DNA of 18,585 bases from MWFE01 sp964481075 (GTDB lineage: Bacteria; Bacteroidota; Bacteroidia; Bacteroidales; Tenuifilaceae), in assembly GCA_964481075.1 (NCBI GenBank), contig CAYZSD010000062.1:1-18585 (forward strand), given 5' to 3'. A model generated the notes under the pieces. That model did not search any database. It had not been told where the DNA came from and worked only from the letters and a program-made list of their open reading frames with translations. Positions within the stretch are counted from its first letter, which is position 1, and every line of letters starts with the position of its first letter. Both the position numbers and the translations under genes were made by a program. Positions 7,271-15,700 of the stretch are shown here, one piece after another.

Positions 7271-7678
7271 CTATATTGTTGACATTGTAAATGTTATCTT
7301 CAATACTATTCCAATAACCAGAATAAAAACCCCAATATCAAATAAAACTGGAGTCCCTGGCTTCCCGATTATTGGTAGGTAGAAATCGGCCCAGACAGCT
7401 GTCATGAATGGTTCCCCCAAAAAAACAGCAATAAAGGCACTAAAGAGAGAAATGGCAAGACCAAAAGCTATCAATCTTACAGGGTTTAGCCTAAAGACCC
7501 TGATTGTGACCCTTGAATCGAAAACCATTGCATGAAAAACGAAAGCGATAGAAGCAATTAGTCCCCCAATAAACCCACCTCCTGGTTCGTTGTGCCCTCT
7601 GAAAAGAAGGTATAAAGAAAAAATAAAGAAAAGAGGCATCAAAACATTTATAACGGTTTGTAGGATAGGTGTTTTCAT
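7271..7678 (-). CDS. mrpB: Mrp antiporter subunit MrpB
   Basis: This 135-aa protein has four membrane helices and the MnhB-family motif FRGHNEPGGGFIGGLIA (27-43), seen intact. It also shows the later GTPVLFDIGVFILVIG stretch (106-121). MrpB is a separate gene here, so the operon is the seven-gene (group 1) type rather than one with a fused MrpA-MrpB. The ATG overlaps the TGA of mrpA by 4 nt, a sign of translational coupling. Confidence 0.93.
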   Translation of the reverse strand: MKTPILQTVINVLMPLFFIFSLYLLFRGHNEPGGGFIGGLIASIAFVFHAMVFDSRVTIRVFRLNPVRLIAFGLAISLFSAFIAVFLGEPFMTAVWADFYLPIIGKPGTPVLFDIGVFILVIGIVLKITFTMSTI

Positions 7679-9990
7679 TTCAACTTTCCTCCTTCATCAT
7701 ATTTTACCTTAAACATTGCAAAAATACCTATAGCGGCAATTGCCAGTACCGAAATTTCTCCTAGAGTATCGAGTTGTCTAAAATCGACCAGAATCACATT
7801 CACAACATTTCGACCCTTCCCAAGAGGCAATGACTCCTGAGCATAGAAATTCCTTAGCTCAGAAACAAATGAACTGTCGGTAAACAGTAGTAAAAGATAG
7901 GCCATTACCAATCCGAATGCAGCAGAAACCATCACATAACCAATACCCTCAAACCTTCTTTTATGAATGAATGATGGTAGTCGGTGTAGTATTAGAACAA
8001 ACAAAACTACCGTTAGTGTTTCAATAAGAAACTGTGTCATGGCTACATCTGGTGCACCATAGAATAGAAAGATTATTGCAATCCCGTAACCCATAACGCC
8101 TAATGCAACAAGGGTTGTGAGCCTCGACTTAGAAGTAACAATAACAAAGAAAGCAATAATGATAAGGATAACCATTATCACTTCATATACTCTAAGATTG
8201 CCGATATGTGAAATTCTATCCCAAAGGCAAAAATTAAAAGGGAAAATTGCAAGGGTTAGAACAATCAAAAATGTAAAGAAACCAACTATTGTGCTTATAT
8301 ATTTTCGTAGGCTTCCATTCTGAAAGAATCTGGTTTGAAATGTTGCCAACGAGAGCAATCCAGGAATCACTTTCTGATATGCCGAAGCAGGTCCATACGT
8401 GTAATATGGCTTAATATACTCAGACCATTCTCTTAAACGGTATCGAAATTTATAAAGAAGAAGACCTGAAATGAGCGTTAGCAAGCTTAAGCCTAACACC
8501 AACGTAAAACCATGCCATAGAGACAGCTTGAGAACATGCTCAACATTCAGAACAGCAGTGGTTGATGAACCAAGTAAGGGCTGAACTAAAAACTCTGCAA
8601 AAAGCCCCCCAACAAGCCCTAAAGTTGCAAAAAGCATTGGGCCAGCAAGCATCAATGGGGGTGCCTCATGTGCTTTTCGGGGTGTCTCTTTTTGGGGACC
8701 AAAAAAAACTGCATAAGCAACCTCAATAGCAACAGCACAAAATATTACACCAGTCAAAAAGACAGCAAGGATAATTAGTAAGTTTCCTGCCGAAAAATGA
8801 AGAGCAGCCTCATATTTAATTTCCTTGGCTATGAAGCCAAAAAAAGGTAAAACTCCTGCCATTGACATTGTGGCTAGAATAGCAGAATAGGCAGTAAAAG
8901 GAAGTTTTTTCGTGAGTCCAGAAAGTTCACTAACATCCCTAGTACCAGTTTCATGGTCAATATTACCAGTAACAAGGAAAAGTGTACCCTTGTATAATGC
9001 GTGTGCAAGCAGGAAAACCATTGCTGCCTGAATTGCCAGGGTAGTCCCAATTCCTATTAGAAAAACCATCACTCCAAGAGCACTTATGGTTGTGTATGCA
9101 AGTATTTTCTTAAGATCGGTGTATTGAAGAGCAAGAAGGGCACCCAAAAGCATAGTAATTCCACCTATTGTAGTCAAAATGAATTGCCATTCGGGTGTAC
9201 CCCCAAAGATTGGGCTTATTCTGGCAAGGAGGTAAATACCCGCTTTCACCATTGTGGTTGAGTGTAGGTATGCGCTTACGGGTGCTGGTGCAGCCATTGC
9301 ATTGGGTAGCCAGAAATGGAAAGGAAATTGTGCCGACTTAGTAAATGCACCCAGTAGTAACAAAACTAAGGCAACTTGATACCAGGGGTGATTTTTAATT
9401 ACTTCTGCGCTAGAAAGCAGTGTGGAAAAATCGTAACCATCTACTATCATGCCAGTTAGAATGATACCAGCCATCATGGCAAGTCCACCTAGCACAGTTA
9501 CAAGCATTGCCTGAAGGGCATTCTTCCTTGAAACTTCATCCTCGTTGTAAAAACCAATTAACATGTACGATGTGAGGCTGGTAAGCTCCCAGAAAATGAA
9601 CATGGTAATTAAACTTCCTGAAAGAACAAGGCCAAGCATCGACGACATGAAAAGAGTTAAAAAGATGAAGAATCGGGCGAAATACTTATGACCCTTTAGG
9701 TAGGAACTAGCGTAAAGAAAAATGAAAAATCCAAAACCGGTAATTAGTAGCACAAAGAATAGGCTTAGGCCATCGAGAAAGAAGTTTAACTCTATACCAA
9801 GTGAAGGAATCCAACTCGTCCTCTGAGTAATTCCTTCTCCAGCAACTACTTCTGGAAGAAGTCTAACAAAAAAAACAAACAGAATTGCTGGAAGGATTGA
9901 GTAAACAATACCTGCAAATCGAGGGGAAAATCGATTGATAAGCGGTATTAACAAACTAATAAAAAAACCAGAAATTACAGCAATTAACAT
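7675..9990 (-). CDS. mrpA: Mrp antiporter large subunit MrpA
   Basis: This 771-aa protein is the first and largest subunit of the Na+(cation)/H+ antiporter. The N-terminal part is NuoL-like, with channel residues Glu135 in FWELTSL, Lys218 in FTKSAQFPFHFWLP, His243 and Lys249 in LHSTTMVKAG. The C-terminal part has the MbhD/DUF4040-like segment GAPDVAMTQFLIETLTVVL and an MbhE-like end with VNVILVDFRQLDTLGEISVL, both typical of full-length MrpA. Length fits the family (about 770-800 aa). The complex exchanges cytoplasmic Na+ or other cations for protons, supporting pH and salt homeostasis. A possible promoter lies 60-90 nt upstream. The C-terminal domains and the neighbours rule out NuoL of complex I. 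Confidence 0.95.
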   Translation of the reverse strand: MLIAVISGFFISLLIPLINRFSPRFAGIVYSILPAILFVFFVRLLPEVVAGEGITQRTSWIPSLGIELNFFLDGLSLFFVLLITGFGFFIFLYASSYLKGHKYFARFFIFLTLFMSSMLGLVLSGSLITMFIFWELTSLTSYMLIGFYNEDEVSRKNALQAMLVTVLGGLAMMAGIILTGMIVDGYDFSTLLSSAEVIKNHPWYQVALVLLLLGAFTKSAQFPFHFWLPNAMAAPAPVSAYLHSTTMVKAGIYLLARISPIFGGTPEWQFILTTIGGITMLLGALLALQYTDLKKILAYTTISALGVMVFLIGIGTTLAIQAAMVFLLAHALYKGTLFLVTGNIDHETGTRDVSELSGLTKKLPFTAYSAILATMSMAGVLPFFGFIAKEIKYEAALHFSAGNLLIILAVFLTGVIFCAVAIEVAYAVFFGPQKETPRKAHEAPPLMLAGPMLFATLGLVGGLFAEFLVQPLLGSSTTAVLNVEHVLKLSLWHGFTLVLGLSLLTLISGLLLYKFRYRLREWSEYIKPYYTYGPASAYQKVIPGLLSLATFQTRFFQNGSLRKYISTIVGFFTFLIVLTLAIFPFNFCLWDRISHIGNLRVYEVIMVILIIIAFFVIVTSKSRLTTLVALGVMGYGIAIIFLFYGAPDVAMTQFLIETLTVVLFVLILHRLPSFIHKRRFEGIGYVMVSAAFGLVMAYLLLLFTDSSFVSELRNFYAQESLPLGKGRNVVNVILVDFRQLDTLGEISVLAIAAIGIFAMFKVKYDEGGKLK

Positions 9991-10051
9991 CTTCTTTAAT
10001 ATCTATTTTCCTTTATTGTTATCGAAATAACATCTATAATTAGCTATTGTT

Positions 10052-10080
10052 CAAATACAGAATTAATTCAAATTCAGCAA
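10052..10080 (-). promoter_or_regulatory. Candidate promoter of the mrp operon
   Basis: On the minus strand, TTG (10080-10078) is followed after 18 nt by TGTATTTG (10059-10052), one mismatch from the Bacteroidota -7 element TAnnTTTG. Transcription would start near 10045, about 55 nt before mrpA. The gap 9991-10083 holds no convincing terminator for the acyltransferase gene upstream, so read-through from the cassette into mrp is also possible. Confidence 0.4.
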
Positions 10081-10083
10081 TCG

Positions 10084-11187
10084 CTAAATAAATGCACAAT
10101 CACCGTCACCTTCAAGAAAATGAAACTTGTTGTTATCAAAATAATTGAATACTTCCTGTGATACAAAGTAGTTTCTTTCTTGTTTTAGCGAAAACAAGCC
10201 AAAAAGAATGTGTCTTTTTATCTTGTTTGAAATAGGTTGGTTGAAAATTGTTAAAACCTTCCCCCTGTTTGTGATAGCGTGCTTTAAAATTATTTTTGCA
10301 AAAAGACTCGTTTCTGAATCGTTGTAAGATATGTATGGAATACTGATAAAACCATCATTGCTGTTTGCAAGGAAGAAACCAATTAGCTTACCATTTCGGA
10401 AAACCTTAGCTAACATTCTATCGAATTTTTTGGGTGCTGAGGAAAAGTTATACTTCGCTCCCAGCCTATCGCTAAATGGAGAAGAAACGAGCCAGGGAAA
10501 ACGAAGAATCCAATCCAGCTCCTTAGAGGTTCTCTTTGTGATTGAGGTTTCAGTTTCAGCTTCAAAAAGAGTTCTCAACTCCTTATCTACATTGCTACAA
10601 TACTCAAATTCAACACCATAAGGTAGTTTCAAGAAATATCCAGCAAGGGGGAGAACATTAATAATTGAAAGTAGAGCATCAAATATTCGAAGCAAAACCT
10701 TAAAATGTCTTAGCCAAACCCTCCGATGTGAGATAAGCTTTTCAAGACATGGTCGTAAGTAAAAACGTTGACCATGCAACGTTGCAGCAAGCTGAAATTT
10801 CCCCGATTTATCGTAAACAGCTTTCGACTCTAAAGCATAATTTGTGAAAAGTAGCCTTCCATCCCAATCGTTAAATGCTAGTTCAAAAAGTTGGGAAGCG
10901 ATTCCCTGCCTTCGCATGGTTGGGTCAACCCAGTTTCCACTAAGCCAACCCACCCTTAAGGCTTTGCCTTTAACGAATACCGAATCGGGCATAACGGTTC
11001 GGTATCCAACGAGCTTATTGTCGATGAAGGCTAGGTAAAGAACAACGTCACTGGGAACGGCTCTGGGGTTGTTGATGTAAGAAGAAGCTCGATGTCGGCT
11101 TATGGGAATTACCTGCCAGTGAGCGTAATCGGGGCTGAAAACCAACGATTCTAACTCCCAAAGTCGAACTCGTTTCACATCAATCAT
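10084..11187 (-). CDS. GNAT-family acyltransferase, last gene of the glycan-tailoring cassette
   Basis: This 367-aa protein has an N-terminal GNAT fold with the acetyl-CoA pyrophosphate-binding loop RRQGIA (92-97) after beta strand WLSGNWVDP, and FTNYALESKAVYDKSGK further on, a typical GNAT motif B position. The second half (about 165-367) has a weaker GNAT-like pattern (AKVFRNGKLIGFFLAN) and ends in EGDGDCAFI, a tail seen in Bacteroidota members of this family. It probably transfers an acetyl or other acyl group to an amino sugar or similar acceptor; the acceptor is not known. Its ATG overlaps the stop of the upstream deacetylase-like gene by 4 nt, so the two are translationally coupled. Confidence 0.7.
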   Translation of the reverse strand: MIDVKRVRLWELESLVFSPDYAHWQVIPISRHRASSYINNPRAVPSDVVLYLAFIDNKLVGYRTVMPDSVFVKGKALRVGWLSGNWVDPTMRRQGIASQLFELAFNDWDGRLLFTNYALESKAVYDKSGKFQLAATLHGQRFYLRPCLEKLISHRRVWLRHFKVLLRIFDALLSIINVLPLAGYFLKLPYGVEFEYCSNVDKELRTLFEAETETSITKRTSKELDWILRFPWLVSSPFSDRLGAKYNFSSAPKKFDRMLAKVFRNGKLIGFFLANSNDGFISIPYISYNDSETSLFAKIILKHAITNRGKVLTIFNQPISNKIKRHILFGLFSLKQERNYFVSQEVFNYFDNNKFHFLEGDGDCAFI

Positions 11188-12209
11188 ACCAATGGATTAT
11201 CTATGTGCTTATTTATCAAAAGTTTGCAAATATAGTAAAAAAATTGTCCCTTCAAAATCCTACTCGCCGAAGATGAGTTTTCCTCCATCGGAATTCGATG
11301 CAGAAGCCAATGCTTTGAGGTTGGCTTATAGCCTGCTGTTCCCAACATTAAATCGCACTTGCCTGGATTTTCAACAAAAAAATACTGATAAAGTTCCTGA
11401 TTTACACCATAGTTTGTAAATGGGAAGGCAAAGATATTGGGTTGGTTTGTAAAATTTTCTACAACCCATTGAAGACTTTGCTCAACCTCTTCAACCTGTT
11501 CTTTAGCTGAAATATCCGAAAAAAGAGGGTGGTTCAAACTATGTGCGCCAATAGTAAACCCTTTTGACGCCAAATATTTCAAATCTTCAATAGTTATATA
11601 GGGTTTATAACTATCGAGGTAGGAGCTAAAATCGACTCCAACTTCAGATGCAATTCTATGAATATCATCAATATCATTAATACCAAGTTTAAAAAATTCT
11701 TTTATGAGCTCCCTCCTATTAACAACTCTTTTTCCTCCCTTGAGCGATATAATGGAAGGGTTAAAGTCGAAACCCTTTCTCAAGATATAATCAGAAATAA
11801 GGCTCAACTTACACCTATACAACATATTATGATTTCCAACAAATGCAGGGCTAACACAAAAAGTTGCAGGAACACCCATTTCAAGAAGAATTGGAGCTAC
11901 TACTGACTTTATTTCCTGAAAGCCATCGTCGAAGCTAATGAAAACTGCCGGTTTAGGTAGTTTCTTCTCTCCAGAAATAACTTTTAGAAGCTCCTTAGAA
12001 TCGACGGGTATGAAATTTCGCAAAAAAAAATCGAGGTCTTTCCTAAATCGTTCGGGAGTGTGAACTGAATACAAGTGCTTAACGTGGGCAGGGGAACTGG
12101 GCGATACCAGATGCCAAAAAGGGGCAATAACTTTTGGTTTAACAACTTGCTGTAACCCCTGATAAGGAAAAACAACCGAAAGATTATTAATGAAAGCTTT
12201 CAGCATCAT
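11184..12209 (-). CDS. Polysaccharide deacetylase (NodB-homology) family protein
   Basis: This 341-aa protein belongs to carbohydrate esterase family 4. Motif 1 is ISFDDGFQE with Asp94 (base) and Asp95 (metal), and motif 2 is GAHSLNHP with metal ligands His223 and His227. FAFPFTNYG (260-268) occupies the usual motif 3 place, where an Arg is more common. Such enzymes remove acetyl or related acyl groups from N-acetylated sugars. No signal peptide is visible, so it probably acts in the cytoplasm or at the inner leaflet on a lipid-linked or soluble precursor. Residues 130-200 are an insert between motifs 1 and 2. The 5' end overlaps the preceding gene by 4 nt. A 9-T run on the coding strand (12030-12022) lies within the frame. 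Confidence 0.8.
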   Translation of the reverse strand: MMLKAFINNLSVVFPYQGLQQVVKPKVIAPFWHLVSPSSPAHVKHLYSVHTPERFRKDLDFFLRNFIPVDSKELLKVISGEKKLPKPAVFISFDDGFQEIKSVVAPILLEMGVPATFCVSPAFVGNHNMLYRCKLSLISDYILRKGFDFNPSIISLKGGKRVVNRRELIKEFFKLGINDIDDIHRIASEVGVDFSSYLDSYKPYITIEDLKYLASKGFTIGAHSLNHPLFSDISAKEQVEEVEQSLQWVVENFTNQPNIFAFPFTNYGVNQELYQYFFVENPGKCDLMLGTAGYKPTSKHWLLHRIPMEENSSSASRILKGQFFYYICKLLINKHIDNPLV

Positions 12210-13120
12210 TTGAAAAGTTTAAGAAACCAAGGGAGTTTGTTGATAGAAATATGGTTGTACTCGCATGGAGTAGCCCCAAATCCAGCGTAAAATCGTGCAA
12301 CTGACTCGATATTTGAACCCTCAAAATCGAGTACAAGTCGCGATTCGGAGTTCTGATTAATAAAATGGTCAATCAGGGCAAACATTGCCCTACTTTCCTT
12401 CCCTTCCTTATTCGATGAAGCCAGCAGGTATATCACCTTCCCATTGGATCGTAGAAAAAGAACCCCTGCGCATAGTTCATTCCTTTCGGTGTAAGCACCA
12501 TACAGCTCCCCCACCCCATTACCAACCGACTGGGTTATAAGCTTTGCCAGAATCTCGAAGTGCTTTCTTCGAAGGGGAACTGTCATGTTACCTTTCTTCA
12601 GCTCAAGGAGCTGAAAAGCACTAAGCCCTTTTGATACAGAAATATTGTAGGCTATTGATTTTGAGATATTTCTCTTTGTATTGGAAGAATACTTACCTGA
12701 AATAACTGGATACGATTCAATAAGATCGAGGTGGTAAGTTACACGGGGTGAAACGTTTGCTTTAGGGTAATCGATTTTTAAAAAAGTATTCAAATTTATT
12801 GATATGGAACGGAAATTCGAAGGGATTGCATCCAAAAATCTAGCGACTATATCGAAGCTAATTGGCTCAGTTGAGAAAAGGCCAAGCTGCTGACAGAAAA
12901 ATGGTTGGTAAATATAATCTATTCCATACTTAGTGTTATAGGTAATGGGAAAAACGGATTGATAATCATTCCCAACCAGGGCGTCCCATTTTTCGGCAAC
13001 GATATCAAGATACCAAGCATAGGCGTAAACAATTCCATTCACCGAGCTGGCAATGCAATTATCCCACTTCGATTCATCAATTTCAGCCCTTTTTACATAC
13101 TTAATTTTCAATTCCTTCAT
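12206..13120 (-). CDS. FemAB/GNAT-like acyltransferase
   Basis: This 304-aa protein has no signal peptide. Its central and C-terminal parts fit the FemAB-like/BioF2-like GNAT superfamily: YSSNTKRNISKS (144-155), a GELYGAY...AGVLFLRSNGKVIYLLASS core (204-236), and LDFEGSNIESVARFYAGFGA (265-284), a strongly conserved end in these proteins. FemAB-type enzymes transfer amino-acyl or acyl groups onto sugars or peptides, and members are common in exopolysaccharide loci. Substrate and donor are unknown. It lies between two deacetylase-like genes, starting 31 nt after the upstream one and overlapping the next by 4 nt. Confidence 0.7.
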   Translation of the reverse strand: MKELKIKYVKRAEIDESKWDNCIASSVNGIVYAYAWYLDIVAEKWDALVGNDYQSVFPITYNTKYGIDYIYQPFFCQQLGLFSTEPISFDIVARFLDAIPSNFRSISINLNTFLKIDYPKANVSPRVTYHLDLIESYPVISGKYSSNTKRNISKSIAYNISVSKGLSAFQLLELKKGNMTVPLRRKHFEILAKLITQSVGNGVGELYGAYTERNELCAGVLFLRSNGKVIYLLASSNKEGKESRAMFALIDHFINQNSESRLVLDFEGSNIESVARFYAGFGATPCEYNHISINKLPWFLKLFK

Positions 13121-13151
13121 AAAAGAATCAAATCACTTGTCGATTATTCAT

Positions 13152-14459
13152 TTATGTTAGTGTTTCAGAACCCTTTACAATCCGTTCAAAAACAGTCTCC
13201 CAGCCACTCCATTCGTTTATTCCAGATAGGGTTTCGTTATGCCAGGCAAGAACAAATGTTCCACCAACCTGCTTCACCCTGCTAGCAAGGACAAGAGCCT
13301 CCTCGACTGCCTTTTCTGGATGTTTAGCGTATGAATTGAGCAAAGCTCTATCCATTACCTGAAAAGGGACAATAGTCAAAGGTAAAACTTTTTCTGAAAG
13401 TAAATCATAGAATTGAAAGGGGGTGCAAGTGCTTGCTCTAAATCCAACCTCATTGGAGTAACCCATTGAGTAATCCTCGCAAATGCCCAAACTCGACAGA
13501 ATTCGGTAGGTATGAGGAAGGTTAACTCGCAGGTAATGTTGACGGCTAGTACTAACTCTTTTCTTTGCAATCTTTTCAAGTGCGCTATGTTCATTCTTTA
13601 CTCTATCGACTTGTAAATCTGAGGCATAAGAAGGATGAATACCGATACGAAACCTTTCAGCAATGCGTCCGACTAGTACCTTCATTTGTTTTGACTCCAG
13701 TGAGATATTTCTATCGTACTTCCCCCTCTTCCCTCCTAAAATAAACCAAATAGCGTCGGGATGCCCTTCTAGCAAAGAAAAAAGCTTTTGGTAGGAATCG
13801 TAGGGGTCGTTTTTAATTTTGGCGATTACCTGAAAGCGAAATAACAACTCGTGCAATCTCATCTTCAGAATGTTTGATGCAAAACCCACTGTTTGCCTTA
13901 AAAGGTCTTTGTGTAGATATGCGAACGCGTTATCGATGTCGATGGTAGGAACAAAGCGAAAACCTGGAATTTTTGGATTCGACCCTGGAAATCGTTCAGC
14001 AATTATTTTTCGTAACTCATTTACCCACAAATCAACTAAGGGCATATTTAAGAAGTTATTCTTATAAGCCACACTATCTCTGGCGCAAAATCTACCATGT
14101 TCATCCTTAACAGAGTAGTACTCTTCGTACCTCGTAAGAAGAAAGAATGAGGCTGCAAAAAGGTCGAAGGGTATATCAGCGTTTTCGTCGGTATGAAAGA
14201 AAGTGGGTAGAGATTTCCAATTAATAATCGCAAACGATTGTTCAAAAAAACCGTTCAGGGATAAGAAGGGATGCGGTGTAATTGTAATAGAGTTAATACT
14301 TTTGGTTTTTGAATAGCAGATTTTTGGGCCTACGAAACTCTCAAATTCTGAAGAGTTTTGTGTTAGAATGACCTCAAAGCCAAGCATCTCATATAGAATG
14401 TGCTTGGTTATGTATTGCAAACGGGGTGTACGTTTATCAACAAGAACAAGAATTTGCAT
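13152..14459 (-). CDS. DUF7033-type polysaccharide deacetylase-like protein
   Basis: I choose the ATG at 14459 (435 aa, starting MQILVLVDKRTPRLQYI), because an upstream in-frame ATG at 14516 adds 19 residues of unlikely sequence and would leave no room for a promoter. The protein resembles the large Bacteroidota group with an N-terminal DUF7033-like region (FHTDENADIPFDLFAASFFL, about 88-107) followed by a NodB-like barrel: PTIDIDNAF with Asp174/Asp176, GIHPSY with His275, SRQHYLR with His308, and AWHNET with His407. These line up with metal and catalytic positions but are not the standard CE4 set, so the activity may differ from simple N-deacetylation. It is the first gene of the four-gene minus-strand unit and is divergent from the KAS III gene. 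Confidence 0.72.
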   Translation of the reverse strand: MQILVLVDKRTPRLQYITKHILYEMLGFEVILTQNSSEFESFVGPKICYSKTKSINSITITPHPFLSLNGFFEQSFAIINWKSLPTFFHTDENADIPFDLFAASFFLLTRYEEYYSVKDEHGRFCARDSVAYKNNFLNMPLVDLWVNELRKIIAERFPGSNPKIPGFRFVPTIDIDNAFAYLHKDLLRQTVGFASNILKMRLHELLFRFQVIAKIKNDPYDSYQKLFSLLEGHPDAIWFILGGKRGKYDRNISLESKQMKVLVGRIAERFRIGIHPSYASDLQVDRVKNEHSALEKIAKKRVSTSRQHYLRVNLPHTYRILSSLGICEDYSMGYSNEVGFRASTCTPFQFYDLLSEKVLPLTIVPFQVMDRALLNSYAKHPEKAVEEALVLASRVKQVGGTFVLAWHNETLSGINEWSGWETVFERIVKGSETLT

Positions 14460-14520
14460 GATACCAAAAATGTTCAATTGGCTAAAGTACAAAAAATGAA
14501 ACTTTAAACACAACATATCA
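14460..14520. promoter_or_regulatory. Short divergent intergenic region
   Basis: Only 61 nt separate the start of the deacetylase-like gene (minus) and the KAS III gene (plus). Both should be promoted from here or from within each other's 5' end. No full TAnnTTTG match is present; the best on the minus strand is TACTTTAG (revcomp of CTAAAGTA, 14481-14488). Assignment as shared promoter DNA is by position. Confidence 0.35.
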
Positions 14521-15597
14521 ATGGAAAAGCTTCGATCGGTTATTACTGGGACAGGGTGCTATATACCTAAAAAAGTTGTTCTAAACAGCGATTTTGTAAA
14601 GCAGGTTTTCTTCGAAAAGGATGAAACGGTTATCGAAGGAGAGGGAGATGTTATAGTTAGTAAGTTTAAGGATATTACGGGAATCTCGGAGCGAAGATGG
14701 GTAAGTGGCGAGCAAAACACCTCGCACATCGGAGCTATTGCAGCAAAGGCAGCCATTGATGATGCCGGAATAGACCCAGAAACCATTGACCAAATCATTG
14801 TTGCCCATAATTTTGGCGATGTATTCTCTGATACCATTCAAACCGATTTAGTTCCAAGTCTTGGGTCAAGGATAAAGCATGAACTAGGCATTCAGAATCC
14901 AGGTTGTATCCCTTACGATATTATTTTTGGTTGTCCTGGTTGGATACAAGGCGTAATCCAGGCAGACTCTTACATCCGTTCGGGACTAGCTAGGAAGTGT
15001 TTGGTTGTTGGCTGCGAAACCCTTTCGAGGGTGATAGACATATACGACAGGGATTCGATGATTTTTTCCGATGGCGCAGGTGCTGCAATAGTTGAAGGTG
15101 TTCTTACCAACGAGGACAGGGGGATATTATCAACAGCAATGGTCTCTAACACCAACGATGAGGCCAGCTACCTATACCTTGGCAAGTCGAATGCTCCTGA
15201 AAGCAACCCAAATATTAGGTACATAAAAATGCACGGAAGGAAAATATACGAATACTCCCTCTCCCATGTACCGGCAGCCATGAAAGTTGCTTTGGATAAA
15301 TCGGGTATTCCTGTTGAAGAGGTAAAGAAAGTGCTAATTCATCAGGCTAACGAAAAGATGGATGAGGCAATTGTACAAAGGTTCTATAAGCTATTTGGCC
15401 AAAGAAGAAATGTGTCGGATGTTATGCCAATGAATATCCATGAGCTGGGAAATAGCTCAGTTGCTACAATCCCAACACTCTACGATATGATTCTGAAGGG
15501 AAACCTTAAAGATCACCGTATTTTGAAAGGAGATATTTTGCTTTTTGCATCTGTGGGTGCTGGGATGAATATCAACGCCTTTGTTTACAGGCAGTAG
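14521..15597 (+). CDS. 3-oxoacyl-ACP synthase III (KAS III) family protein
   Basis: This 358-aa thiolase-fold condensing enzyme has the KAS III catalytic triad: Cys138 in IIFGCPGWIQG, His274 in LIHQANEKM and Asn311 in ELGNSSVATIP. FSDGAGAAIVEG (182-193) is the usual family motif. It is longer than housekeeping FabH (about 320 aa), mainly from extra residues around 30-50 where FabH has TSDEWI, and FGCPGW replaces the FabH AxCAGF active-site motif. It may therefore start or extend a specialised acyl chain rather than general fatty acid synthesis; primer choice cannot be read from sequence. It is divergent from the deacetylase/acyltransferase cassette by 61 nt, which might supply a shared acyl-glycan pathway. 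The exact substrate is unknown. Confidence 0.82.
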   Translation: MEKLRSVITGTGCYIPKKVVLNSDFVKQVFFEKDETVIEGEGDVIVSKFKDITGISERRWVSGEQNTSHIGAIAAKAAIDDAGIDPETIDQIIVAHNFGDVFSDTIQTDLVPSLGSRIKHELGIQNPGCIPYDIIFGCPGWIQGVIQADSYIRSGLARKCLVVGCETLSRVIDIYDRDSMIFSDGAGAAIVEGVLTNEDRGILSTAMVSNTNDEASYLYLGKSNAPESNPNIRYIKMHGRKIYEYSLSHVPAAMKVALDKSGIPVEEVKKVLIHQANEKMDEAIVQRFYKLFGQRRNVSDVMPMNIHELGNSSVATIPTLYDMILKGNLKDHRILKGDILLFASVGAGMNINAFVYRQ

Positions 15598-15700
15598 AGA
15601 AAAAACATCTAAAAAAAAGATGTGATAAATCAGCTTTGCGTTTTTCAGTTTATGAAAAAAATGAATTAATTTTACACCCGCTAATCAAGATTGTAAAGCA

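Noticed and set aside
5377..9990. Remnant of respiratory complex I (NuoL/NuoN/NuoK-like genes)
   Set aside because: MrpB, MrpE, MrpF and MrpG genes are all present in Mrp order, and no peripheral-arm complex I gene is found.
14460..14516. Longer start for the DUF7033-type protein
   Set aside because: The extra 19 residues do not look like the start of this family, and the extension would leave only 4 nt to the divergent gene.
15605..15623. Hairpin ACATCT/AGATGT as terminator of the KAS III gene
   Set aside because: Only six weak pairs around a seven-A loop, and no T-run follows on the plus strand.
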